A stretch of 64,000 nt of DNA from Climacium dendroides. Its lineage: Eukaryota > Streptophyta > Bryopsida > Hypnales > Climaciaceae. Location of the stretch: positions 11,780,001 through 11,844,000 of the forward strand of contig OX467092.1 in NCBI GenBank assembly GCA_950106755.1, given 5' to 3'. This document shows positions 1 through 11,989 of the stretch, one piece after another. The number at the start of each line of letters is the position of its first letter. Positions within the stretch are counted from its first letter, which is position 1. The notes below the pieces were generated by a model. The model saw nothing but the letters and a program-made list of their open reading frames with translations. It ran no database searches and was not told the DNA's origin. Made by a program: the position numbers and the translations under genes.

Positions 1-14
1 ATTTCATGACATTG

Positions 15-28
15 GTACTACAAAGTAC
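15..28. other. Small dyad in monomer: GTACT-ACAA-AGTAC
   Basis: A perfect 5-bp inverted repeat surrounds a 4-base spacer, and it also holds two GTAC tetramers exactly 10 bp apart. It lies in one of the least variable parts of the monomer and is kept in nearly every copy; one exception is a GTGCTAC change at about 62943. It could form a very small hairpin or present a two-fold symmetric protein site. Neither role is shown by the sequence. Confidence 0.8.
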
Positions 29-91
29 AGTCAATTTTAAGTGTTTAGTTTTAAAAAAACATGTGGGTCACTAATTTAATTTTTTCCACAC

Positions 92-102
92 ATGCATTGA
101 CC
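92..102. other. ATGCAT palindrome overlapping TTGACC
   Basis: ATGCAT (92-97) runs into TTGACC (97-102), and both recur in most monomers. TTGACC matches the core bound by plant WRKY factors, but a six-base match repeated with its satellite is not evidence of regulation. The segment from 74 to 102 is strongly conserved among copies. Rare changes include a TATTTT form at 18151, 20929 and 23534, and a GGATTG form near 38502. Confidence 0.6.
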
Positions 103-134
103 AAATCCACAACCAAAATAAAATTAGAACTTGT

Positions 135-166
135 GGACAAATTTGTTGGGCCCATTTAAATTGGCC
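135..166. other. Imperfect 32-bp dyad centred on GGGCCC
   Basis: Reading outward from the centre between 150 and 151, 11 of 16 base pairs match. Three perfect palindromes lie in line inside or across it: ACAAATTTGT (137-146), TGGGCCCA (147-154) and ATTTAAAT (154-161). This is the longest symmetric segment of the monomer and is present in almost all copies. Exceptions include GGGCTC at 16311 and 19089 and a CATTCAAATT form at six sites between 58.2 and 61.7 kb. It may favour cruciform or other non-B structure, or bind a dimeric protein; this is inference. Confidence 0.8.
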
Positions 167-3100
167 TTGATTGAATTTCATGACATTGGTACTACAAAGT
201 ACAGTCAATTTTAAGTGTTTAGTTTTAAAAAAACATGTGTGTCACTAATTTAATTTTTTCCACACATGCATTGACCAAATCCACAACCAAAAAAAAATTA
301 GAACTTGTGGACAAATTTGTTGGGCCCATTTAAATTGGCCTTGATTGAATTTCATGACATTGGTACTACAAAGTACAGTCAATTTTAAGAGTTTACATTT
401 AAAAAAACATGTGGGTCTTTAATTTAATTTTTTCCACACATGCATTGACCAAATCCACAACCGAAAAAAAATTAGAACTTGTGGACAAATTTGTTGGGCC
501 CATTTAAATTGGCCTTGATTGAATTTCATGACATTGGTACTACAAAGTACAGTCAATTTTAAGTGTTTAGTTTTAAAAAAACATGTGGGTCACTAATTTA
601 ATTTTTTCCACACATGCATTGACCAAATCCACAACCAAAATAAAATTAGAACTTGTGGACAAATTTGTTGGGCCCATTTAAATTGGCCTTGATTGAATTT
701 CATGACATTGGTACTACAAAGTACAGTCAATTTTAAGTGTTTAGTTTTAAAAAAACATGTGTGTCACTAATTTAATTTTTTCCACACATGCATTGACCAA
801 ATCCACAACCAAAATAAAATTAGAACTTGTAGACAAATTTGTTGGGCCCATTTAAATTGGCCTTGATTGAATTTCATGACATTGGTACTACAAAGTACAG
901 TCAATTTTAAGAGTTTACATTTAAAAAAACATGTGGGTCACTAATTTAATTTTTTCCACACATGCATTGACCAAATCCACAACCAAAAAAAAATTAGAAC
1001 TTGTGGACAAATTTGTTGGGCCCATTTAAATTGGCCTTGATTGAATTTCATGACATTGGTACTACAAAGTACAGTCAATTTTAAGTGTTTAGTTTTAAAA
1101 AAACATGTGGGTCACTAATTTAATTTTTTCCACACATGCATTGACCAAACCCACAAAAAAAGAAAATTAGAACTTGTGGACAAATTTGTTGGGCCCATTT
1201 AAATTGGCCTTGATTGAATTTCATGACATTGGTACTACAAAGTACAGTCAATTTTAAGAGTTTACATTTAAAAAAACATGTGGGTCACTAATTTAATTTT
1301 TTCCACACATGCATTGACCAAATCCACAACCAAAAAAAAATTAGAACTTGTGGACAAATTTGTTGGGCCCATTTAAATTGGCCTTGATTGAATTTCATGA
1401 CATTGGTACTACAAAGTACAGTCAATTTTAAGAGTTTAGTTTTAAAAAAACATGTGGGTCACTAATTTAATTTTTTCCACACATGCATTGACCAAACCCA
1501 CAAAAAAAGAAAATTAGAACTTGTGAACAAATTTGTTGGGCCCATTTAAATTGGCCTTGATTGAATTTCATGACATTGGTACTACAAAGTACAGTCAATT
1601 TTAAGTGTTTAGTTTTAAAAAAACAAGTGGGTCACTAATTTAATTTTTTCCACACATGCATTGACCAAACCCACAAAAAAAGAAAATTAGAACTTGTGGA
1701 CAAATTTGTTGGGCCCATTTAAATTGGCCTTGATTGAATTTCATGACATTGGTACTACAAAGTACAGTCAATTTTAAGTGTTTAGTTTTAAAAAAACATG
1801 TGGCTCACTAATTTAATTTTTTCCACACATGCATTGACCATACCTACAACAAAAAAAAAATTAGAACTTGTGGACAAATTTGTTGGGCCCATTTAAATTG
1901 GCCTTGATTGAATTTCATGACATTGGTACTACAAAGTACAGTCAATTTTAAGAGTTTACATTTAAAAAAACATGTGGGTCACTAATTTAATTTTTTCCAC
2001 ACATGCATTGACCAAATCCACAACCAAAAAAAAATTAGAACTTGTGGACAAATTTGTTGGGCCCATTTAAATTGGCCTTGATTGAATTTCATGACATTGG
2101 TACTACAAAGTACAGTCAATTTTAAGAGTTTACATTTAAAAAAACATGTGGGTCTTTAATTTAATTTTTTCCACACATGCATTGACCAAATCCACAACCG
2201 AAAAAAAATTAGAACTTGTGGACAAATTTGTTGGGCCCATTTAAATTGGCCTTGATTGAATTTCATGACATTGGTACTACAAAGTACAGTCAATTTTAAG
2301 TGTTTAGTTTTAAAAAAACATGTGGGTCACTAATTTAATTTTTTCCACACATGCATTGACCAAATCCACAACCAAAATAAAATTAGAACTTGTGGACAAA
2401 TTTGTTGGGCCCATTTAAATTGGCCTTGATTGAATTTCATGACATTGGTACTACAAAGTACAGTCAATTTTAAGTGTTTAGTTTTAAAAAAACATGTGTG
2501 TCACTAATTTAATTTTTTCCACACATGCATTGACCAAATCCACAACCAAAATAAAATTAGAACTTGTAGACAAATTTGTTGGGCCCATTTAAATTGGCCT
2601 TGATTGAATTTCATGACATTGGTACTACAAAGTACAGTCAATTTTAAGAGTTTACATTTAAAAAAACATGTGGGTCACTAATTTAATTTTTTCCACACAT
2701 GCATTGACCAAATCCACAACCAAAAAAAAATTAGAACTTGTGGACAAATTTGTTGGGCCCATTTAAATTGGCCTTGATTGAATTTCATGACATTGGTACT
2801 ACAAAGTACAGTCAATTTTAAGTGTTTAGTTTTAAAAAAACATGTGTGTCACTAATTTAATTTTTTCCACACATGCATTGACCAAATCCACAACCAAAAT
2901 AAAATTAGAACTTGTAGACAAATTTGTTGGGCCCATTTAAATTGGCCTTGATTGAATTTCATGACATTGGTACTACAAAGTACAGTCAATTTTAAGAGTT
3001 TACATTTAAAAAAACATGTGGGTCACTAATTTAATTTTTTCCACACATGCATTGACCAAATCCACAACCAAAAAAAAATTAGAACTTGTGGACAAATTTG

Positions 3101-6100
3101 TTGGGCCCATTTAAATTGGCCTTGATTGAATTTCATGACATTGGTACTACAAAGTACAGTCAATTTTAAGAGTTTAGTTTTAAAAAAACATGTGGGTCAC
3201 TAATTTAATTTTTTCCACACATGCATTGACCAAACCCACAAAAAAAGAAAATTAGAACTTGTGGACAAATTTGTTGGGCCCATTTAAATTGGCCTTGATT
3301 GAATTTCATGACATTGGTACTACAAAGTACAGTCAATTTTAAGTGTTTAGTTTTAAAAAAACATGTGGCTCACTAATTTAATTTTTTCCACACATGCATT
3401 GACCATACCTACAACAAAAAAAAAATTAGAACTTGTGGACAAATTTGTTGGGCCCATTTAAATTGGCCTTGATTGAATTTCATGACATTGGTACTACAAA
3501 GTACAGTCAATTTTAAGTGTTTAGTTTTAAAAAAACATGTGGGTCACTAATTTAATTTTTTCCACACATGCATTGACCAAATCCACAACCAAAATAAAAT
3601 TAGAACTTGTGGACAAATTTGTTGGGCCCATTTAAATTGGCCTTGATTGAATTTCATGACATTGGTACTACAAAGTACAGTCAATTTTAAGTGTTTAGTT
3701 TTAAAAAAACATGTGTGTCACTAATTTAATTTTTTCCACACATGCATTGACCAAATCCACAACCAAAAAAAAATTAGAACTTGTGGACAAATTTGTTGGG
3801 CCCATTTAAATTGGCCTTGATTGAATTTCATGACATTGGTACTACAAAGTACAGTCAATTTTAAGAGTTTACATTTAAAAAAACATGTGGGTCTTTAATT
3901 TAATTTTTTCCACACATGCATTGACCAAATCCACAACCGAAAAAAAATTAGAACTTGTGGACAAATTTGTTGGGCCCATTTAAATTGGCCTTGATTGAAT
4001 TTCATGACATTGGTACTACAAAGTACAGTCAATTTTAAGTGTTTAGTTTTAAAAAAACATGTGGGTCACTAATTTAATTTTTTCCACACATGCATTGACC
4101 AAATCCACAACCAAAATAAAATTAGAACTTGTGGACAAATTTGTTGGGCCCATTTAAATTGGCCTTGATTGAATTTCATGACATTGGTACTACAAAGTAC
4201 AGTCAATTTTAAGTGTTTAGTTTTAAAAAAACATGTGTGTCACTAATTTAATTTTTTCCACACATGCATTGACCAAATCCACAACCAAAATAAAATTAGA
4301 ACTTGTAGACAAATTTGTTGGGCCCATTTAAATTGGCCTTGATTGAATTTCATGACATTGGTACTACAAAGTACAGTCAATTTTAAGAGTTTACATTTAA
4401 AAAAACATGTGGGTCACTAATTTAATTTTTTCCACACATGCATTGACCAAATCCACAACCAAAATAAAATTAGAACTTGTGGACAAATTTGTTGGGCCCA
4501 TTTAAATTGGCCTTGATTGAATTTCATGACATTGGTACTACAAAGTACAGTCAATTTTAAGTGTTTAGTTTTAAAAAAACATGTGGGTCACTAATTTAAT
4601 TTTTTCCACACATGCATTGACCAAACCCACAAAAAAAGAAAATTAGAACTTGTGGACAAATTTGTTGGGCCCATTTAAATTGGCCTTGATTGAATTTCAT
4701 GACATTGGTACTACAAAGTACAGTCAATTTTAAGAGTTTACATTTAAAAAAACATGTGGGTCACTAATTTAATTTTTTCCACACATGCATTGACCAAATC
4801 CACAACCAAAAAAAAATTAGAACTTGTGGACAAATTTGTTGGGCCCATTTAAATTGGCCTTGATTGAATTTCATGACATTGGTACTACAAAGTACAGTCA
4901 ATTTTAAGAGTTTAGTTTTAAAAAAACATGTGGGTCACTAATTTAATTTTTTCGACACATGCATTGACCAAACCCACAAAAAAAGAAAATTAGAACTTGT
5001 GAACAAATTTGTTGGGCCCATTTAAATTGGCCTTGATTGAATTTCATGACATTGGTACTACAAAGTACAGTCAATTTTAAGTGTTTAGTTTTAAAAAAAC
5101 AAGTGGGTCACTAATTTAATTTTTTCCACACATGCATTGACCAAACCCACAAAAAAAGAAAATTAGAACTTGTGGACAAATTTGTTGGGCCCATTTAAAT
5201 TGGCCTTGATTGAATTTCATGACATTGGTACTACAAAGTACAGTCAATTTTAAGTGTTTAGTTTTAAAAAAACATGTGGGTCACTAATTTAATTTTTTCC
5301 ACACATGCATTGACCATACCTACAACACAAAAAAAATTAGAACTTGTGGACAAATTTGTTGGGCCCATTTAAATTGGCCTTGATTGAATTTCATGACATT
5401 GGTACTACAAAGTACAGTCAATTTTAAGAGTTTACATTTAAAAAAACATGTGGGTCACTAATTTAATTTTTTCCACACATGCATTGACCAAACCCACAAA
5501 AAAAGAAAATTAGAACTTCTGGACAAATTTGTTGGGCCCATTTAAATTGGCCTTGATTGAATTTCATGACATTGGTACTACAAAGTACAGTCAATTTTAA
5601 GAATTTACATTTAAAAAAACATGTGGGTCTTTAATTTAATTTTTTCCACACATGCATTGACCAAATCCACAACCGAAAAAAAATTAGAACTTGTGGACAA
5701 ATTTGTTGGGCCCATTTAAATTGGCCTTGATTGAATTTCATGACATTGGTACTACAAAGTACAGTCAATTTTAAGTGTTTAGTTTTAAAAAAACATGTGG
5801 GTCACTAATTTAATTTTTTCCACACATGCATTGACCAAATCCACAACCAAAATAAAATTAGAACTTGTGGACAAATTTGTTGGGCCCATTTAAATTGGCC
5901 TTGATTGAATTTCATGACATTGGTACTACAAAGTACAGTCAATTTTAAGTGTTTAGTTTTAAAAAAACATGTGTGTCACTAATTTAATTTTTTCCACACA
6001 TGCATTGACCAAATCCACAACCAAAATAAAATTAGAACTTGTAGACAAATTTGTTGGGCCCATTTAAATTGGCCTTGATTGAATTTCATGACATTGGTAC

Positions 6101-7818
6101 TACAAAGTACAGTCAATTTTAAGAGTTTACATTTAAAAAAACATGTGGGTCACTAATTTAATTTTTTCCACACATGCATTGACCAAATCCACAACCAAAA
6201 AAAAATTAGAACTTGTGGACAAATTTGTTGGGCCCATTTAAATTGGCCTTGATTGAATTTCATGACATTGGTACTACAAAGTACAGTCAATTTTAAGTGT
6301 TTAGTTTTAAAAAAACATGTGGGTCACTAATTTAATTTTTTCCACACATGCATTGACCAAACCCACAAAAAAAGAAAATTAGAACTTGTGGACAAATTTG
6401 TTGGGCCCATTTAAATTGGCCTTGATTGAATTTCATGACATTGGTACTACAAAGTACAGTCAATTTTAAGAGTTTACATTTAAAAAAACATGTGGGTCAC
6501 TAATTTAATTTTTTCCACACATGCATTGACCAAATCCACAACCAAAAAAAAATTAGAACTTGTGGACAAATTTGTTGGGCCCATTTAAATTGGCCTTGAT
6601 TGAATTTCATGACATTGGTACTACAAAGTACAGTCAATTTTAAGAGTTTAGTTTTAAAAAAACATGTGGGTCACTAATTTAATTTTTTCCACACATGCAT
6701 TGACCAAACCCACAAAAAAAGAAAATTAGAACTTGTGAACAAATTTGTTGGGCCCATTTAAATTGGCCTTGATTGAATTTCATGACATTGGTACTACAAA
6801 GTACAGTCAATTTTAAGTGTTTAGTTTTAAAAAAACAAGTGGGTCACTAATTTAATTTTTTCCACACATGCATTGACCAAACCCACAAAAAAAGAAAATT
6901 AGAACTTGTAGACAAATTTGTTGGGCCCATTTAAATTGGCCTTGATTGAATTTCATGACATTGGTACTACAAAGTACAGTCAATTTTAAGTGTTTAGTTT
7001 TAAAAAAACATGTGGGTCACTAATTTAATTTTTTCCACACATGCATTGACCATACCTACAACACAAAAAAAATTAGAACTTGTGGACAAATTTGTTGGGC
7101 CCATTTAAATTGGCCTTGATTGAATTTCATGACATTGGTACTACAAAGTACAGTCAATTTTAAGAGTTTACATTTAAAAAAACATGTGGGTCACTAATTT
7201 AATTTTTTCCACACATGCATTGACCAAACCCACAAAAAAAGAAAATTAGAACTTCTGGACAAATTTGTTGGGCCCATTTAAATTGGCCTTGATTGAATTT
7301 CATGACATTGGTACTACAAAGTACAGTCAATTTTAAGAGTTTACATTTAAAAAAACATGTGGGTCTTTAATTTAATTTTTTCCACACATGCATTGACCAA
7401 ATCCACAACCGAAAAAAAATTAGAACTTGTGGACAAATTTGTTGGGCCCATTTAAATTGGCCTTGATTGAATTTCATGACATTGGTACTACAAAGTACAG
7501 TCAATTTTAAGTGTTTAGTTTTAAAAAAACATGTGGGTCACTAATTTAATTTTTTCCACACATGCATTGACCAAATCCACAACCAAAATAAAATTAGAAC
7601 TTGTGGACAAATTTGTTGGGCCCATTTAAATTGGCCTTGATTGAATTTCATGACATTGGTACTACAAAGTACAGTCAATTTTAAGTGTTTAGTTTTAAAA
7701 AAACATGTGTGTCACTAATTTAATTTTTTCCACACATGCATTGACCAAATCCACAACCAAAATAAAATTAGAACTTGTAGACAAATTTGTTGGGCCCATT
7801 TAAATTGGCCTTGATTGA

Positions 7819-10253
7819 ATTTCATGACATTGGTACTACAAAGTACAGTCAATTTTAAGTGTTTAGTATTAAAAAAACATGTGGGTCACTAATTTAATTT
7901 TTTCCACACATGCATTGACCAAATCCACAACCAAAATAAAATTAGAACTTGTGGACAAATTTGTTGGGCCCATTTAAATTGGCCTTGATTGAATTTCATG
8001 ACATTGGTACTACAAAGTACAGTCAATTTTAAGTGTTTAGTTTTAAAAAAACATGTGGGTCACTAATTTAATTTTTTCCACACATGCATTGACCAAACCC
8101 ACAAAAAAAGAAAATTAGAACTTGTGGACAAATTTGTTGGGCCCATTTAAATTGGCCTTGATTGAATTTCATGACATTGGTACTACAAAGTACAGTCAAT
8201 TTTAAGAGTTTACATTTAAAAAAACATGTGGGTCACTAATTTAATTTTTTCCACACATGCATTGACCAAATCCACAACCAAAAAAAAATTAGAACTTGTG
8301 GACAAATTTGTTGGGCCCATTTAAATTGGCCTTGATTGAATTTCATGACATTGGTACTACAAAGTACAGTCAATTTTAAGTGTTTAGTTTTAAAAAAACA
8401 TGTGGGTCACTAATTTAATTTTTTCCACACATGCATTGACCAAACCCACAACCGAAAAAAAATTAGAACTTGTGGACAAATTTGTTGGGCCCATTTAAAT
8501 TGGCCTTGATTGAATTTCATGACATTGGTACTACAAAGTACAGTCAATTTTAAGTGTTTAGTTTTAAAAAAACATGTGGGTCACTAATTTAATTTTTTCC
8601 ACACATGCTTTGACCAAATCCACAACCAAAATAAAATTAGAACTTGTGGACAAATTTGTTGGGCCCATTTAAATTGGCCTTGATTGAATTTCATGACATT
8701 GGTACTACAAAGTACAGTCAATTTTAAGTGTTTAGTATTAAAAAAACATGTGGGTCACTAATTTAATTTTTTCCACACATGCATTGACCATACCTACAAC
8801 AAAAAAAAAATTAGAACTTGTGGACAAATTTGTTGGGCCCATTTAAATTGGCCTTGATTGAATTTCATGACATTGGTACTACAAAGTACAGTCAATTTTA
8901 AGAGTTTACATTTAAAAAAACATGTGGGTCACTAATTTAATTTTTTCCACACATGCATTGACCAAATCCACAACCAAAAAAAAATTAGAACTTGTGGACA
9001 AATTTATTGGGCCCATTTAAATTGGCCTTGATTGAATTTCATGACATTGGTACTACAAAGTACAGTCAATTTTAAGAGTTTACATTTAAAAAAACATGTG
9101 GGTCACTAATTTAATTTTTTCCACACATGCATTGACCAAATCCACAACCGAAAAAAAATTAGAACTTGTGGACAAATTTGTTGGGCCCATTTAAATTGGC
9201 CTTGATTGAATTTCATGACATTGGTACTACAAAGTACAGTCAATTTTAAGTGTTTAGTTTTAAAAAAACATGTGGGTCACTAATTTAATTTTTTCCACAC
9301 ATGCATTGACCAAATTCACAACCAAAATAAAATTAGAACTTGTGGACAAATTTGTTGGGCCCATTTAAATTGGCCTTGATTGAATTTCATGACATTGGTA
9401 CTACAAAGTACAGTCAATTTTAAGTGTTTAGTTTTAAAAAAACATGTGGGTCACTAATTTAATTTTTTCCACACATGCATTGACGAAACCCACAACCGAA
9501 AAAAAATTAGAACTTGTGGACAAATTTGTTGGGCCCATTTAAATTGGCCTTGATTGAATTTCATGACATTGGTACTACAAAGTACAGTCAATTTTAAGTG
9601 TTTAGTTTTAAAAAAACATGTGGCTCACTAATTTAATTTTTTCCACACATGCATTGACCAAATCCACAACCAAAATAAAATTAGAACTTGTGGACAAATT
9701 TGTTGGGCCCATTTAAATTGGCCTTGATTGAATTTCATGACATTGGTACTACAAAGTACAGTCAATTTTAAGAGTTTACATTTAAAAAAACATGTGGGTC
9801 ACTAATTTAATTTTTTCCACACATGCATTGACCAAATCCACAACCAAAAAAAAATTAGAACTTGTGGACAAATTTGTTGGGCCCATTTAAATTGGCCTTG
9901 ATTGAATTTCATGACATTGGTACTACAAAGTACAGTCAATTTTAAGTGTTTAGTTTTAAAAAAACATGTGGGTCACTAATTTAATTTTTTCCACACATGC
10001 ATTGACCATACCTACAACAAAAAAAAAATTAGAACTTGTGGACAAATTTGTTGGGCCCATTTAAATTGGCCTTGATTGAATTTCATGACATTGGTACTAC
10101 AAAGTATAGTCAATTTTAAGAGTTTACATTTAAAAAAACATGTGGGTCACTAATTTAATTTTTTCCACACATGCATTGACCAAATCCACAACCAAAAAAA
10201 AATTAGAACTTGTGGACAAATTTATTGGGCCCATTTAAATTGGCCTTGATTGA
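7819..10253 (+). repeat. Mixed monomers with a partial 7-monomer duplication
   Basis: The monomer order here does not follow the neighbouring 10-mer. TACCTACAAC variants at 8791 and 10009 and an AATTTATTGG variant at 9001 and 10219 are both 1218 bp apart, exactly seven monomers. The unit would run from 8688 to 9905 with a second, incomplete copy from 9906. A private CpG (GACGAAAC) occurs at 9484. Confidence 0.75.
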
Positions 10254-11989
10254 ATTTCATGACATTGGTACTACAAAGTACAGTCAATTTTAAGAGTTTA
10301 CATTTAAAAAAACATGTGGGTCACTAATTTAATTTTTTCCACACATGCATTGACCAAATCCACAACCAAAGAAAAATTAGAACTTGTGGACAAATTTGTT
10401 GGGCCCATTTAAATTGGCCTTGATTGAATTTCATGACATTGGTACTACAAAGTACAGTCAATTTTAAGTGTTTAGTTTTAAAAAAACATGTGGGTCACTA
10501 ATTTAATTTTTTCCACACATGCATTGACCAAACCCACAACCGAAAAAAAATTAGAACTTGTGGACAAATTTGTTGGGCCCATTTAAATTGGCCTTGATTG
10601 AATTTCATGACATTGGTACTACAAAGTACAGTCAATTTTAAGTGTTTAGTTTTAAAAAAACATGTGGGTCACTAATTTAATTTTTTCCACACATGCATTG
10701 ACCAAACCCACAAAAAAAGAAAATTAGAACTTGTGGACAAATTTGTTGGGCCCATTTAAATTGGCCTTGATTGAATTTCATGACATTGGTACTACAAAGT
10801 ACAGTCAATTTTAAGTGTTTAGTTTTAAAAAAACATGTGGGTCACTAATTTAATTTTTTCCACACATGCATTGACCAAACCCACAAAAAAAGAAAATTAG
10901 AACTTGTGGACAAATTTGTTGGGCCCATTTAAATTGGCCTTGATTGAATTTCATGACATTGGTACTACAAAGTACAGTCAATTTTAAGTGTTTAGTTTTA
11001 AAAAAACATGTGGGTCACTAATTTAATTTTTTCCACACATGCATTGACCATACCTACAACGAAAAAAAAATTAGAACTTGTGGACAAATTTGTTGGGCCC
11101 ATTTAAATTGGCCTTGATTGAATTTCATGACATTGGTACTACAAAGTACAGTCAATTTTAAGAGTTTACATTTAAAAAAACATGTGGGTCACTAATTTAA
11201 TTTTTTCCACACATGCATTGACCAAATCCACAACCAAAGAAAAATTAGAACTTGTGGACAAATTTGTTGGGCCCATTTAAATTGGCCTTGATTGAATTTC
11301 ATGACATTGGTACTACAAAGTACAGTCAATTTTAAGTGTTTAGTTTTAAAAAAACATGTGGGTCACTAATTTAATTTTTTCCACACATGCATTGACCAAA
11401 CCCACAACCGAAAAAAAATTAGAACTTGTGGACAAATTTGTTGGGCCCATTTAAATTGGCCTTGATTGAATTTCATGACATTGGTACTACAAAGTACAGT
11501 CAATTTTAAGTGTTTAGTTTTAAAAAAACATGTGGGTCACTAATTTAATTTTTTCCACACATGCATTGACCAAACCCACAAAAAAAGAAAATTAGAACTT
11601 GTGGACAAATTTGTTGGGCCCATTTAAATTGGCCTTGATTGAATTTCATGACATTGGTACTACAAAGTACAGTCAATTTTAAGTGTTTAGTTTTAAAAAA
11701 ACATGTGGGTCACTAATTTAATTTTTTCCACACATGCATTGACCAAACCCACAAAAAAAGAAAATTAGAACTTGTGGACAAATTTGTTGGGCCCATTTAA
11801 ATTGGCCTTGATTGAATTTCATGACATTGGTACTACAAAGTACAGTCAATTTTAAGTGTTTAGTTTTAAAAAAACATGTGGGTCACTAATTTAATTTTTT
11901 CCACACATGCATTGACCATACCTACAACGAAAAAAAAATTAGAACTTGTGGACAAATTTGTTGGGCCCATTTAAATTGGCCTTGATTGA
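10254..11989 (+). repeat. 5-monomer HOR, two copies of 868 bp
   Basis: Copies are 10254-11121 and 11122-11989. Two independent rare variants keep this offset: an AAAGAAAAATT form at 10371 and 11239, and a TACCTACAACGAAA form at 11051 and 11919. Each unit contains two 173-bp monomers, explaining 868 rather than 870 bp. The unit ends at a monomer boundary on both sides. Confidence 0.9.

Larger units (their letters stand above)
1..174 (+). repeat. Reference satellite monomer (first full copy)
   Basis: This copy serves as the coordinate system for monomer positions. Landmarks are the dyad at 15-28, variable window V1 at 41-50, an A-run at 53-59, V2 at about 58-68, a T-run at 80-85, ATGCAT at 92-97, TTGACC at 97-102, V3 at about 104-122 with an A-rich run, and a palindrome chain at 137-161. 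V1 is mostly GTGTTTAGTT or GAGTTTACAT. V2 carries CATGTGGG, CAAGTGGG, CAGGTGGG, TAGGTGGG, CATCTGGG, GTGTGTC or GTGGCTC. V3 carries AATCCACAACCAAAA, AACCCACAACCGAAA, AACCCACAAAAAAAG (one base shorter), TACCTACAAC or AATTCACAACC. Outside these windows most copies are identical, with scattered private changes. Confidence 0.95.
1..7818 (+). repeat. 10-monomer HOR domain, about 1737 bp per unit
   Basis: A rare GTGGGTCTTT variant starts at 411, 2148, 3887, 5623 and 7359, giving spacings of 1737, 1739, 1736 and 1736 bp, or ten monomers less one to four single-base deletions. Other rare changes keep the same phase, for example ACTTCTGG near 5515 and 7251. The monomer after each marker is an AAAATAAAATT type, followed by a GTGTGTC type. 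The order breaks after about 7818, where a GTGTTTAGTATT monomer replaces the expected one. Around 9095 the aligned monomer keeps the CCGAAA variant but not the TCTTT change, so a decayed sixth copy is possible. Confidence 0.9.

Noticed and set aside
97..102. TTGACC W-box and other short promoter-like motifs (AT-rich TATA-like runs)
   Set aside because: Six-base motifs repeated with the satellite, with no gene nearby. There is no evidence for promoter activity.
142..158. Partial similarity to a CENP-B box (TTTGTTGG against TTCGTTGG)
   Set aside because: Only the left part matches and with the CpG missing. The essential right-hand CGGG is absent, so no functional box is present in any monomer I read.
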